A stretch of 64,000 nt of DNA. It comes from Trichostrongylus colubriformis (taxonomy: Eukaryota > Nematoda > Chromadorea > Rhabditida > Trichostrongylidae). Where the stretch lies: contig OZ022257.1 in NCBI GenBank assembly GCA_963978905.1, positions 15,147,664 through 15,211,663 on the forward strand. Reading direction: 5' to 3'. The position numbers and the translations under genes are program-made. Shown piece by piece: positions 1-11,814 of this stretch (positions are counted from its first letter, which is position 1; every line of letters begins with the position of its first letter). The notes below the pieces were generated by a model. That model was not told the DNA's origin. It did no database searches and saw only the letters and a list, made by a program, of their open reading frames with translations.

Positions 1-143
1 GCTGCGGCGTTCAGTATATCTATACTAGAAGACTCTCCTCAAACCTACGCCAGAACCACTGCGAGCTGGTTCAAAAGTGTAGAATCACTTATGGTAAATG
101 CTAAACGAAGCACAGAAAACTGATAGGCAGCGCACAGTGGTTG

Positions 144-216
144 GATGGCCGAATGGATAGAGGGATGGGCTGGTATTAGCATGATGGAGGTGGTGTTTGT
201 GGTTCAAGTCCCTTGG
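144..216 (+). other. tRNA-like sequence (SINE head or tRNA pseudogene)
   Basis: An A-box-like TGGCCGAATGG is followed about 45 bases later by a B-box-like GGTTCAAGTCCC, the spacing of a Leu/Ser-type tRNA with a long variable arm. The acceptor stem does not close well and no clean anticodon stem is visible, so this is more likely a tRNA-derived SINE head or a dead tRNA than a working gene. The rest of 1-890 shows no supported gene. Confidence 0.3.
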
Positions 217-892
217 ACGTCTTCTCTTTTGCATTTCCTTCATTTTCTTTGTCCCGCGCTATACTATTTGCGAACATGCGAAATGACTGCAATTTTCGTT
301 GCTGGTGCCCCAAAGTGATCTCAATTACAAGCTCTCAGTGGTTAACGTGTTTGGACCCTTCGGCGCCCCTAGCACGTGTGCCAGGCATTTTCGTGCGAAT
401 CTAGTGTGATATTCGTGCTCAGGAGACTCAATTCGCCCTAGATACAGAATATTATCCATATTGAGATTTTGACCCAAACTCGAGACAGTGGCGTCAACGC
501 ACTTTAGGTGGACTGCACTTAGCAACACCATACGATGGCAAGAGATAGCATTATTTCGTAACATTGGCACGCCTAGTTCCCCTGTTATGAGCGTTGGCAG
601 GTTCAAACCAATCATTCGCTTATTGTTAGTAAGCAAAAATACTGGTGCTTGCGGTTCTCTGGTAGAGTGAAAATTGATTTTGCACATATTTTGCACGTAT
701 GGTCTTACATGAGCACAAATGGATGAAAACTAGGAAAATGCAAAAATTTGTCCTCAGTGGGGATCTAACCATCAACTATTTTCTGGGCCCCCCAGAACCA
801 TCTAACCAAATTTAAGACTGGTTTTTTGCTTTATGTATGTGGCCCTATAAAATGCGAAAAACCGTTTTGAAAAAGCTCACCTGATGGGCCTT

Positions 893-1140
893 TCTTTAGA
901 GGAATCATGCACGGAAAAATGAGTTTCTTTTTTGTTACTCATTAGCCGCATGCGAAGCTTCACGAGAATTAGCGAGAACCCGGCTGAGATACAGCACCTG
1001 AAAGTAGTGGACGAGGAGGGGGAGGCTCAGAGTGAATGCTCGCCCCGTCGATGCGTCGCGGTCGGAGACGCACAGTGGGAACAGAAAGTTACGTGAACAG
1101 TCTCACTCTCCGTCTCCGACCGCTCAGACGACGGGTATTC
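893..1140. repeat. Degenerate copy of palindromic MITE family A
   Basis: The segment starts with a version of GGAATCGTCCACGGAAAATG, runs through the CACGAGAATT...GGCTGAGATACAGCACC block seen in the complete copy at 1331-1763, and continues into an inverted GC-rich core around GTCGGAGACG. The right arm is missing, so it is a truncated or diverged copy. It is followed by poly-G tracts near 1180-1216. Confidence 0.55.
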
Positions 1141-1330
1141 GGAGCAGGGTAAAGCCTCCGTTGAGGAATCCTCAACAGGGGGGGTCGTATTTGGTCCGCT
1201 AGGAGGGGGGGGGGGGGTCGTAATTGTTGAGGTTAGCAGTGATGAACAGAATTTCTCAGGCTGAGGGTCTAAAGCGTAAGGGAAAAATGATAAAACTGAC
1301 TAATTGGGTTCGAACCCAAACTAGATTAAC

Positions 1331-1763
1331 TTAAAGGAATCGTCCACGGAAAATGAGTTTTTGTGTTACCCATATATTTATGTTGTATTTGCCTAATGTT
1401 GGCCTCATGCAAAATTTCACGTGAAAAAATGTGAATCTGGCTGAGATACAGCACCACAAAGTGCGGTCCCAGTGGGCGGGGCCTCCGTGTAAAAGCCTCG
1501 TGCCGCGTCCGCCGTGGTCTGAGGCGCATTGTAGGAACAGAAGGTTACGTAAACAGTCCCACTCTCCGTTCCCAACGGCGGCGGAAGACGGGACGAGGCT
1601 TTTACACGGAGGCCCCGCCCACTGGGACCGCACTTTGTGGTGCTGTATCTCAGCCAGATTCACATTTTTTCGCGTGAAATTTTGCATGAGACCAACATTA
1701 GGCAAATACAACATAAATATATGGGTAACACAAAAACTCATTTTCCGTGGACGATTCCTTTAT
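1331..1763. mobile_element. Near-perfect palindromic MITE, family A
   Basis: Two arms of about 190-200 bp are almost exact reverse complements: the left arm begins TTAAAGGAATCGTCCACGG and the right arm ends CCGTGGACGATTCCTTTA. Long open frames on both strands here are by-products of the palindrome and not genes. The left edge carries TTAA; the right edge reads TTTATT, probably a mutated TTAA. Other copies or arms are at 893-1140, 3640-3757 and 29758-30738. RNA from it would form a long hairpin. Confidence 0.85.
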
Positions 1764-2252
1764 TCATCATGGAAGCTTATGCATGGCGCGATCCGCAACG
1801 AAACCGGTGAACGCCAATAGCCCTTTTGTTGGCCCGCTGACACCGAAACCACGTACAGAGACACCTCCGAAATTCACCGATTAACCGTGGAAAGCGATAT
1901 CTATAAACGGGTACCACCGTGAATGGACACTCCAGAAACAATGGGATGAAAACGAAAAATTAGATGATATGGACTTATTTCGTATCTCACTACGATCGCA
2001 AGTACGTAATCTAGTGTTAGCGGCCACTATGCGGACCGGAGAAACGTTTGTATATTGAGAATGTGGATGAAATCCTCATGCATGGCGCATCCCACAGAGA
2101 AGCTGACCGACGCTTCTCGCCTTCCCACTAGGCCTCCGAGAGCGGAGGATGCATACTGGAAAAATTTCAGCAACAATGAATCGATTTTAGGGAAGATTCG
2201 TGGGAAGACCTCGCAAATTCGACGAAAAAAAGGTCCCCTCAACTAGCTTTTC

Positions 2253-2590
2253 TGAATTTTTCTTGCTTCGTTTCAGAGGTGTGCCATAGCTCAGGTAGTC
2301 ATTCGAAAGCAAAAACCTCGCAGACTCTGCTTCACCCAAACGAACTCATATAGTTAAGTTTGAAGGAAGTTATGGTCATTTGAAGTAAAACACTCCGAAA
2401 TTCCCCTCAACTGGCCTTCAACTGGCTTCCCTCAAAATAACTTGCTTCCTTTCAGAGGTATGGCATAGCTCAGGTAGTCATTCGAAAGCAAAAACCTCGC
2501 AGACTCTGCTTCACCCAAACGAACTCATGTAGTTAAGTTTGAAGGAAGTTATGGTCATTTGAAGTGAAACACTCCGAAATTCCCCTCAAC
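2253..2590. repeat. Direct tandem duplication, about 183 bp unit
   Basis: A block beginning CTTGCTTCGTTTCAGAGG and ending in ACACTCCGAAATTCCCCTCA occurs twice in direct orientation, starting near 2258 and 2441, with only a few differences. A third partial TCCCCTCAACT motif lies just upstream near 2235. No coding potential is evident. Recent local duplication is the simplest reading. Confidence 0.8.
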
Positions 2591-3185
2591 TAACCCTCAA
2601 CTGGAAACCCATATCGAGAACTAAGCAACCATAAGGGAAAGCAAGTAGTCAATAGATAGGTCTAAGGAAGTTATTGGGAAAACAGGTCACAGCTGCTTGA
2701 AAGATGGGCTCTAAGTAAAGTTTGAAGTGTTTTAATAATGTCGGAATTTAGTATGGGGTGATAATAAGATAACGCGCTCCAACGCGACCGCTTCGCACGC
2801 CAATGTCGACTTGGATGAGCCGTTCGGAGGACTGGGTGCTGTTGCCGCTGCGGTCTGCCATTGAATACCGGAGGCTTGTTCGCCAGCAATAAAACAAAGG
2901 GGGTGGGAGGGAAGGAGAGAGGGCGTTTTCTTCGCCATGCGATGCTGTTTTTTGATAAAAACTGTGTTAACATTTAAAAAAAAAACCTTTATTGATATCC
3001 AACAAATTGCAGCAAATTCAAAACTAACAATCGCAGACGTAAAAGGGGGGTCGTATTGGGGGCTCCTTTTGGGGGGGGGGGTCGTATTTTTTGAAAATTT
3101 CCCTCAACTGGACGCTTGACCCTGATTCGGAGGCCGCGATCCCCTACCCCGCGTTCGCCGGGTGCTCTTAAGGACAGAAACGGGA

Positions 3186-3410
3186 TATGTACCCTAATGT
3201 CAGGATGCCGCACGATGGCGAGCGGCGTGCGACACAGTGTGTGCGAGCTATGCGCGTCGCGGTAGTTGGGTCTCAAAACGATTACAACGTAATGCTAGGA
3301 GTGCGATACGCAGTTGACTTCTAATCGCTTCGGGACCCAACAATTTAGCTCGTCCGCATTGCTTCGCTTGCGACATTCCGCAGTGCGGCATCCTGACATT
3401 AAGGTACACA
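3186..3410. repeat. Inverted repeat with 26-bp arms
   Basis: TGTACCCTAATGTCAGGATG with its continuation near 3188-3213 is matched in reverse complement near 3383-3408. The spacer contains GC-rich text related to the palindrome that follows. Upstream at 3055-3090 lie poly-G tracts. This is probably a decayed small inverted-repeat transposon. Confidence 0.6.
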
Positions 3411-3416
3411 TCCACA

Positions 3417-3612
3417 GAAACGTCGCGTAGCCGTGTTCGGCACGCGACGGGATGGTGCGAGCTATGCGCGCATTAGTTGAGTCCTGGAGCGATTACGCCT
3501 AGAATAGAGCGTAGAGCGCCGTCATCGCGTAAGGACTCAGCTAATACAGCGCGCATAGTTCGCACCATACCGTCGCATGCCGTACACGGCCACGCGACGT
3601 TTCTGTCCTAAT
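3417..3612. repeat. Palindromic GC-rich repeat
   Basis: The left arm AAACGTCGCGTAGCCGTG... is mirrored by ...CACGGCCACGCGACGTTTCTG, and the inner arms match around GGTGCGAGCTATGCGCGCAT. Arms are about 65 bp with a short spacer. It has a much higher GC content than the surroundings. No coding is supported. Confidence 0.7.
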
Positions 3613-3639
3613 GACATGCATCCGCGTTCGCCACCAGCT

Positions 3640-3757
3640 GCATATTAGGCGGATTCTCACTTTTTTTCGCGTGAAACTTTGCACGCGGCCTTTTTTGTGC
3701 AAATACAACTTAAATACTTGGATAACGGAGCTCTTTTTTCGTGCACGATTCCTTGTA
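3640..3757. repeat. Solo right arm of MITE family A
   Basis: The stretch from TTTTTTTCGCGTGAAACTTT to TCGTGCACGATTCCTT matches the right arm of the palindrome at 1331-1763. The left arm is absent, so this is a fragment. Sequence from here to 4450 is AT-rich with no supported gene. Confidence 0.65.
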
Positions 3758-4453
3758 GGTAATGATTCAGCCGTTACTGGAAAATACCTCTCCGGTGTAT
3801 AATTAACAATAGGTAGCCTTCGAAGAGGAAAAAGTGAGAGTTTTGAGAATCTGCGCTCTCACCATCTTATTACTACTGTATTGTCAAAACAATGAATTCA
3901 TTTTCTAGCTTCTTATATAATGAAGGGGTCGGCGCTCCCAAAGCTTCCCGCCTCCAGTGATGCAGCGAGTACCTTCCTTTCGGTCAGCGTGGATATGAAT
4001 AGAGAAAAATTTGAATTTTTTATTGCATATACACAAAAAGTGAAATTTTTCTGTGGAACTGTTTCTATTCGCAGTCATTGCAGATGATGAGACCTGAAAA
4101 AAAAAACATTGTAGTGATAGCTATCATTTTGATTTTATTAACGTTGATCTTTTTATTGACTTCATATTTTACTGGCTTCAACTCTACATTTTGACACTTC
4201 GATTTTTTTGGTTCTGCTCAGATTTTCGCAGTTGCGAAAATGTCGAAAACAGTAGCCTAGGATAACCGATCAAATCTCCCTTCGGCAGTCTAAAGCTACT
4301 GTTTTATTCAAACAGAAAAAAAAACTTTCAGAAAACTGGTTTGTTTGTCTAAAATTGGGAAGAATGAAAGAGGTAAAGAAAGAGGTGTTTTATTCAATGA
4401 GGTTTTCATTCATTCTTTGAAGGTGGAACAGGCATCAGCTGGGCTCACCTTAA

Positions 4454-5004
4454 AGACATCATTAGGGGTAGGCAATAGTGGAGAAATCCCAAGAAGAAGT
4501 CACTCACATGGTAGTCCTGGGCCTAAGAAGGCTATCTGCGGCGAAATCCCGGTGAAAAAGCGCCCCTCCGAGCTGTAGAAGCGCTGCAAAACGGCGAAGC
4601 GTTCAGGGGCTCCGCCTCTGCCACTCAGTGGCTCCGCCTCTCGATGACGTAATTCCCGATTGATTGGGGTGAGAGCGATCGAGGAGATGGGGTAGGATCG
4701 GGGGTTTTGCGGCGCGCTTTCGCAGTTTTAGCGTGAAACTCACTCAAGAAATAGATGTTGTCGTCTTTCCAAACAATTCCCCTGTGTTTACTTGGCAACA
4801 TGCCAATGGAAAACTAGATCAGACTACTCCCCTCTTGACGGACAGGTCGTCCGCTTCGAGAATCAACAGTGGAAAGGGGGTCCTATTTCTCGGGTTTTAG
4901 GCCAATTCCATCCGCTGTTTCTTCACTGTCCTATTGCTAGGCATGTCGGCTTTCATATGCACTATTTCTTTTACTTTTCTTCCGACTTTCCCCTAATGAT
5001 GCCT
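4454..5004. mobile_element. TTAA-flanked MITE, family D
   Basis: The element starts AGACATCATTAGGGG after TTAA (4450-4453) and ends CCCCTAATGATGCCT before TTAA (5005-5008), giving 15-bp terminal inverted repeats and an apparent TTAA duplication. Its interior contains the marker text CGAAATCCCGGTGAAAAAG, also present at 29804-30356 and 58915-59460. The TTAA target suggests mobilisation by a piggyBac-type transposase, which is an inference. Nothing coding was recognised between here and 5950. Confidence 0.85.
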
Positions 5005-5951
5005 TTAATGCACCATAAATGCGCTCCCCTCAGTGACCATCTGCGGCCGTTTCTGCTGATGGCCGTTCATTCGAGGTAGCAACCACATACTGAAGGAATC
5101 ACTTATTCAGTATTATCTGTTTTAGTTCTTTATTAATATTCTGAAGTGCATCTGTGTTTTCCAACTGGTTTGATCTTGATTCACTTAATTATTCAGCTGT
5201 TTTCATTTGTTAATTGATTTCATTTCATTTGGTGTGATCGATGGAATTGGATCAATTTGATGAATTCTTTTTTTATTGATTTTCAACACTTTTCCAAAAT
5301 GTTTCAGAGAACGCACATGTGATTCTCCTCTTCTAACGACACCGAAGAGTGGAAGCGAGTCTGTTTTAGAGGAACCTGGAATGATTAATTGAGAATTGTC
5401 CAATGAATGGCATTTTTTATTTGTTGAAAAGTAATAAATGAATAACGTACATACCTTTTTTGGACATTTTCACCCGTTTACTGTTTGAACGACCATATCG
5501 CCGACTTACATTCACCTTGCCCTGAATCATGACTACGTTTGACTGCACTCCAGCAATGGGGGTGAGCGTACAACCTCTTCATTACTGCGGCGGACATGTT
5601 TTCCTACGTGTCACATCGTTAAAATATTGACCAGAATCACGTGGATCTGTGATGTCGATCGGTCATGCGGAACACGAAAATTCTGCTGCTGGGAAGAACG
5701 AAGAAAGTAGGATTAAGCGCTGACTGACCATCACCGACTATTAAGTTTTTGTTGGTAAGACCCCGCCCCGAAGAAGACACCCCGGTACACCCGAACGCGA
5801 CGCCACTGCGGCAGAGCATGTAGCTCAAAGGTTGCAATTTGAGACGCTCCTGTTCTCGAGGGGGAGCACAGAACCGTCACATCTCAAATTCGTCGGTCAA
5901 CGTTCGGGAACAGACGTCACACGTTCAACCATAGCATTGAAAAAACCTTAA

Positions 5952-6421
5952 AGGCGCACCACGCGATAATTAGATTAGTATTTAACTTTCTTGGGACAAG
6001 TAGGTCCTTAGATAACTGCTCACACTGAACCTTTGTTGGGCTGGACGGTGCACTCGCACGTCCCTGCGTCCCATCGTCCCTGCTTGAACACAACCGAGCC
6101 ACGCCCATCCAACCAGATCGCACCTGGCCTGAGCCGATTAGTTTCAATTGTAGAAGCTCCTTTCATTATCGAATTGACTGTTTCATCAAATTATCTTCTT
6201 TGTCGCCAGTTTTCTTCTCCGCGTGAGTGCCACGCAGGAACTTTGTTCGTTTAAGGCTAGGTGTGGTTTGGTTGAGTGGGCGTGGCTCGGTTGTGTTCAA
6301 GCAGACACAACGCCGTGAAGGTATACCGTGCAGCTGCAGCAAAGGAGCAACGTGTGAAGTTATTCAACGACCTACTCGCCCCAAGAAAGAGGCCACTAAT
6401 CTGATTCCGCGTGGTGTGCCT
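5952..6421. mobile_element. TTAA-flanked MITE, family E
   Basis: The left end AGGCGCACCACGCG follows TTAA (5948-5951) and the right end CGCGTGGTGTGCCT precedes TTAA (6422-6425). The terminal inverted repeat is 14 bp with one mismatch. Internally the arms are also loosely complementary. Partial relatives are at 33106-33312 and 57777-57900. Confidence 0.8.
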
Positions 6422-6549
6422 TTAAAAGGCATCAAATTGACAGAATGGTCGGTGCCTGCATGTATTACACCGAGGTCTTTTATGCTCCACAACATGCGTT
6501 CGCGGTTTCCTTTTTGACTCGCAAACCACTTAGCGGCCTTGCGAATTTT

Positions 6550-6933
6550 CTATGATGAATGAAGACGCTGCTGATGCTTAATCAAATCCCTCAATGGACA
6601 GAATGAACAATGAGGACGTACCTTCCTACTGTCTTCAGCTGAATACTGCGTTCTACTTGCCACTTCTATCGGTTTCCCATTCGGCAGAGTCTCAGCCGAA
6701 GATATCTTTGCCCATTTGTTCTGTTCCGCCACGTCATGTAATGCTTGAGTGCTTTGTTCTACCACAGGTATACATTCATTCGTCGACGCTTTCTTCCGAT
6801 CTTGTACCCTTCGCACTGGATTCCTGACTGCAGTCTCTGCTGACTGCGGTGTGCGATCTATTTTTTGTGGGTTAACGCCTCCATCGACATCTCTGCATTC
6901 TTCTGCAGTCCCCCTTGTCGGTGTAGCACCCAT
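6550..6933 (-). other. Unclassified open frame, possibly a relic
   Basis: A 127-codon minus-strand frame is open, polar in composition, and ends with a Cys-x2-Cys-x7-His-x4-His stretch that loosely resembles a metal-binding motif but not a classical C2H2 finger or zinc knuckle. I recognise no family, see no splice partners, and an overlapping plus-strand frame is also open. It may be a retroelement relic or chance. Confidence 0.15.
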
Positions 6934-7317
6934 GGTTGCAGCTGTTCTGATGGGATACTTCGTGTGTTGATCTCCCTAGAAATGTGCTAAGTCATTATCA
7001 AGATCGTCTTAGGTATTGTTTCCTTCAAACCACATCCTCATAAGCAATCTTTTTTTCGAAAGTCCATGGAATTTTTCTTGAAATACTACTTCTGTTCTGC
7101 ATTTAGTGCAACTGTTCTGCAAGCCCTAGGTTCCAAACTGATAGTTATACACTGTAACACTGTGTCTGTGGGACGACCATACAAGGTAACTATTGGATAA
7201 GTACCGCAGCACGAATTTTCAAAACGAGTTCCGCTGAAGCGATAGGGATGCATTTGTCCAGTTTTCTCAGTTTTCAGTTCATTAATCTCTATACTCAGGA
7301 GTGTAAAAGGGATGAGG

Positions 7318-7503
7318 TACTTACTCCGGAAAATCGCGTGGCCGCCCGCGACGAGCGGCGCGGCCAGTGCGACTTGCGAATTGATTGCCTATGGAGGCAC
7401 GGAAGATTGTGGGAGCGTCACCTCTCCGCTTGCCCTGCCACTGGCACTCGCACCAGCCGCGCCGCTCGCCGCAGGCGGCCACGCGATTTTCCGGAGTAAG
7501 TAG
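7318..7503. repeat. Palindromic GC-rich repeat, family G
   Basis: The left end ACTCCGGAAAATCGCGTGGC is mirrored by GCCACGCGATTTTCCGGAGT at the right, with arms of about 60 bp around a core rich in GCCGCGCCGCTCGCC. Related copies lie at 8218-8466 and 35308-35515. Apparent open frames in it are palindrome artefacts. Confidence 0.75.
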
Positions 7504-7714
7504 CCTCACCAGTGTAAAAGCACCAGTTTGTCTTAAAGTAAAGCTGGAAAGCTGCAAGGGCACAATTACGACATCAAACCGAGACTGCCGGCTATTAAAT
7601 ACAGTGAATTCTAATCAATAAACGAGAACTTCCACTTTATCTAAGCTTGCTCCTAAAGGATGAAAAATAAACAGGCCGGAAACAATGTTAAATCGCTCAT
7701 TAATCGCATCGTGA

Positions 7715-8082
7715 AGGGTCAGGAGAGAGTGAGAACTGGAAAAACGTTCTCTGGAAACAACCTTCCATTTTAGACAAGGTGAAATGTGTGGCGATTTGGG
7801 ATCTTATCACGACACCCCGCAGCTGCGACTTGTGCTGCCCCTCCTTCGCCGGTGCTGCAGGGTAGTTGCCGACGAGGGTGGCCGGCGGATTTCAGGTCCT
7901 CACCCGTGTGGATTCACTCCACCAGAGAGTGGTGCCGGGGGGGGGGGGGGGACAGCGAGGCGGGGTTTAAGGGTTCCTATTTTCGGTTTTTTTTGCCGTT
8001 TTAATTCGTACTTTCTCTACTGTTACACAGCTGAGCTCCCCTACTTCTCCCATAATCTGCCAAATTCCTTCCTACCGGTGTC
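7715..8082. mobile_element. TTAA-type MITE, family B (copy 1)
   Basis: The interior shares the GAGAACTGG...GTTCTCTGGAAAC...CTTCCATTTTAG order and the GGCGATTTGGGATCTTATCACGAC block with the copies at 22422-22757, 28583-28982 and 33317-33684. The right end ACCGGTGTCT abuts TTAA (8083-8086); the left edge is diverged. A G11-plus tract lies near its middle. Confidence 0.7.
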
Positions 8083-8217
8083 TTTAAGCCACGTTCATCT
8101 ACGCGAGTGCTTGCGAAGCGCAGGCATCGCGATCAATACGCGGGGGTGCTTGCTGGCGTTTGCGTGTTCGTGGACATATTTAAACGCGCCACCGTGATGA
8201 TCGCTAGGCCTGCACAG

Positions 8218-8466
8218 GACCCGTGGCACTCGAGATTGCAATATGACAGCGAATCACTTCGCGGCGTTTCACTCGTGGCGCCACCAGTACGACTCGCCGT
8301 ATCGATTGCCCTTGGGAGCCGGCCGAGCGTGACTGCGACATGTCTGCGCTTCCACCCATGCCACACTGCCTTGCCTAAAGGCTGCCATGCCCTGCCACTG
8401 GCACTCGCATTCGCCGCGCCGCTCGCCGCGAGCGGCCACGCGATTCGCTGCCTTCCTCTCCGAGTA
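8218..8466. repeat. Family G repeat (copy 2)
   Basis: It contains GACAGCGAATCACTTCGCGG at one end and CGCGATTCGCTGCC at the other. The interior matches the copy at 35308-35515 in inverted orientation, including the CACTGGCACTCGCA and GCCGCGCCGCTCGCC blocks. Arms are partly complementary. No coding is supported; 8470-9330 holds nothing else that I recognise. Confidence 0.65.
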
Positions 8467-9334
8467 TGAATGTAACCTTTAAGTAACAAATTTTGTTGGA
8501 GAACGTCTCCATCATCAATACAAAAGGAGATATTACTCAGACAATCCTGCTCACCCGCTGTTTATTCCCTTGCTCTGCCCTCTCATTCGAATTAAGAAGC
8601 TTTTGCTGAATAACTGGATCTGCTAGTATGTTTTCTTCTGTGGCTAACGATTTCAAATCCGTCTGAAATCTCAGAATTGAATATTATTCAGTTTTGACGC
8701 TATGGAAATAAACTTTTTGTTACCGCCTATATTATACCTTCTGGATACTTGAAATAAATGCAAAACCTGATTTCCAACTATGGCATCTTTTCAAAAAGAA
8801 AACACTCAATTGCTTCGACCTTTGGCACTTGGTCGTCCTTTTGTGGATGTACAAGATTGAAGAAGAATGGGTTAGGAGGAGCTGGCTTTACACTTGAACT
8901 TCTGAAAAAAATTTTTGGTGTTACATGAACACTTCCTTTGAAGGCACCGCAAGGGGCAGTAGAGGAAAGCAGCACTGTGATCTGTGTTTTCCATAAACAG
9001 AAGTTCGAGCTAAGAGGAGATGATCTGTGGTTGGCCCTGCCTTGAGAAGCTGAGAAGAACGCCTTCGGGATTCACATCATCGCGTTTCACTTCGAGCTGC
9101 AGTTCTCAAGTAACGAGTGGCTACGAAGACGGGACAACGTCCGCGGCGCATATCCCCTCGTCGCCTGTACTATCTCTCATCAGCATCTAATGATGCTAAG
9201 GGGGTGAAAGGTATGGAGGGGAAAAGGAGGCTTATTTCTTGTGTTTTACCGTTTCATCCGATTTTTTCTATGCTGTTGTACTACGCAGTGCCTCGACTTC
9301 CATTTTACGCAATCAGTTCCTCCGGAGTTTTTAA

Positions 9335-9793
9335 AGGAACCGGAAGGGGTCCGAAACAAGAGGAAAATGCAAAGAAATGAGCATTTTGTAACGAACACCC
9401 AAGGACAGAAGCACTAATCGGCGAAAAAACCCGAATTCAAAAGCGCGACGCTGCGGTGTGTATTCGCATCCCATTCGCACCAGCACACTGACTTTCCGAG
9501 TTGTTCGCTGTAGGAGACGGGCCGCGGGCCAACGTTAGTTGTAGCACCTGACTCCCAGCACAGTGGAGTGGCCATTCTCAACTACATTAGCATCAATGTA
9601 AGTACATCTAGAAGCAATATAAGAAAGAACAAAGGGAAAAGTAAAAGGAAAAAACAAATTTGTATTAGGAACATCTCCTCTTGACACCATGCCAAGGCGT
9701 CAAATTGGCGAGTTTGTGCAATGGCGGCCACTTAAACTCGTCCGAACTACGACTGTTCTACCGTAGGCCAAAAACTACCCCTTCTGGTGTCTC
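9335..9793. mobile_element. TTAA-flanked MITE, family C (copy 1)
   Basis: The left end AGGAACCGGAAGGGGTCC follows TTAA (9331-9334) and the right end TACCCCTTCTGGTGTCTC precedes TTAA (9794-9797). Its body, including GCCGCGGGCCAACGTTAG and GCCAAGGCGTCAAATTGGCG, recurs at 31966-32419 (inverted) and 34058-34514. The three copies are similar enough to suggest fairly recent spread. Confidence 0.9.
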
Positions 9794-10876
9794 TTAAACA
9801 CATCCCCAATAAATCATGAGCGTTATCGCGCCCATTGCATCAGTAGAGGTTCTGATTTACTTCTCGGAAAAAATGAACGAAAACCCTTGCTAACACCGAA
9901 TATAGGGCCTTCGACTACAGTCTCCGTACGAGTACTGCGGTTGAAAATGAGTCTTTGTTTGATGATCCACGCAAAGCTCAACGACATCACCTGTTTCTCC
10001 TCGCTAACGATATCTTCGTCATTGAAATTTCTATTTTACCTTATCGAAGGCGTTTGCAATGTTTTTTTTTGACGCTTATGTCGCATTGTGAGATGTATGG
10101 CGTATAGGCACCAACCACGTTTAATACCACCACAAGCATATTCCTTTGTTACATGCTTACACGCTACGTTCAAGTGTCAAAGCCTAGGGAGGGAGGTGTG
10201 CCAAATAGATGGGTCGCTTCTCATGAAAGAACCCCTTCTACACGAGGAAAATGTTTTACCCACCCCACAATTCTTTCCCGAGGGTGAAAATGAAAATATG
10301 TGGGTGAGAATTCATATTGTTCCCTCCTGTCTACTAAAGATCCTTTGCTATTGCGCGCTGTAGGAATGAAGCCTTTTGCGTGCTATTAGGCGTATTTAAT
10401 GTATCAGTACACATACACGATGTTGTGTCATAATGCTTCGTTCACATTGACCCTTCAACCCTTCTTACAAGCTTTTTGTTAATTAGAAAATCGCGGGAAT
10501 CCGCCAACCCTGCACTTTCCATGTTTCTCCAGTGCAGCTACAGCCTACATACAATGCCTTATAGGTAGTATAAGTATTAGTGGTATAGGTATAAGTATAA
10601 GCGATGAGTTGTGTTCAGGACAGGTAAAGTTTTCTAGAATTAGCGCCAGCAGTCTAAAGAGATGGCATGTTTATAGGGCCCGAACTGACCCGTAGACGTC
10701 GTGTAGCTGAACTCCTCCCGCAAGCAAGCCTACCTTCAACTGTGGGTGCGTATCAAGGAGAATTATGTAGGGGGAAAGAGCTCAAAGATGGGTGGCAGAC
10801 TTTCTGAGTAAAGAGGGATACCATGAAAATGGATGTTCACCCATTCCGGTGAATCTTCCAACTCCCTGGGCCTTGA

Positions 10877-11236
10877 AGACTCCGGAAAGGTTAAATTCGG
10901 CAGATTGTGGAATATGAAAGTGGAAGGGGGGGGGGTAGGGGTTGTTCAGCAACGTGACTGTAAACGAAGAACCCTCTACGACACTAGCTGGGGGTAGACT
11001 GGAGACGGGCGGTGAGGCTATATCAACCGGCCGCGAACGTTGTCTCGTCCTCGCCGGCAACACGCCCGGCTGATGAGCTATGGAACGACACGCCGTGCTG
11101 CGAGATTGTAATAAAACCCCAAACCGCGCTTTTCGATGCAAGTTTCTCTACATATCACCTCTACTGAAGTGGAAAGCTTGTTTTGAAAAAGCATGTGTTG
11201 CTAGTTCTCACTTTCTCCTCACCCCTCCCGGTGCCT
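10877..11236. mobile_element. TTAA-type MITE, family F (copy 1)
   Basis: It begins AGACTCCGGAAAGG next to TTGA (a probable mutated TTAA) and ends ACCCCTCCCGGTGCCT before TTAA (11237-11240). The core, including GGGGTAGACTGGAGACGGG and GAACGACACGCCGTGCTGCG, is repeated at 54825-55170. 9800-10870 and 11240-11810 contain only unsupported short frames. Confidence 0.7.
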
Positions 11237-11814
11237 TTAACCCAAATTCAAATGCTCAGATTTACAATAGTTTTTTGTGCATCAATTTGTGCACGTTTCG
11301 TGTAACACACGAATTTCTTTGCTGTAGAGTTAGGTGTTTAGTGCAACGAAACGCCTTGTAGAATTTTGCGTCAGTTTATGTCTGATAATCTTCTTTCCCA
11401 TGTTTTTTCTTACTGCTGAGCTACTTAGCAACCGATCTTCCATTCCCAACCCAATCATCGCTCCCACTTTCAAATTAAGCGAAAAAAGAATAAGAAGATT
11501 TGGTACACCTCCAAATAGAACGCGTTACATTGAAAGCCTTCGAATTCATTTTTTTAATGGACTTGGAAGGCACAAGCTAAATTTAAAGCACCCACTTGCT
11601 CGTAGTGGACCGGAGAATTGGATCTTTTGCCGTTTTTGCCGATCCCTGAGAGACAACATTTAGCTTTTTAGCTTCTTCGAAAAGACTACAAAGCAAAACG
11701 GAAGGGTACCAATGAAGGGGGAACTTGTTGAATGTTGAACAGTAACATTGACTTTACTGGATTACACATGTATACATGTGACATTTACTATACGCTGTTG
11801 ACATGTCAGTCATG

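Noticed and set aside
1309..1321. GGGTTCGAACCC, an ideal tRNA B-box or T-arm
   Set aside because: No matching A box, anticodon stem or acceptor stem at the right distance; it is a short palindrome.
1331..1820. Open frames of 129-136 codons on both strands
   Set aside because: They are generated by the palindrome; the same peptide appears on each strand.
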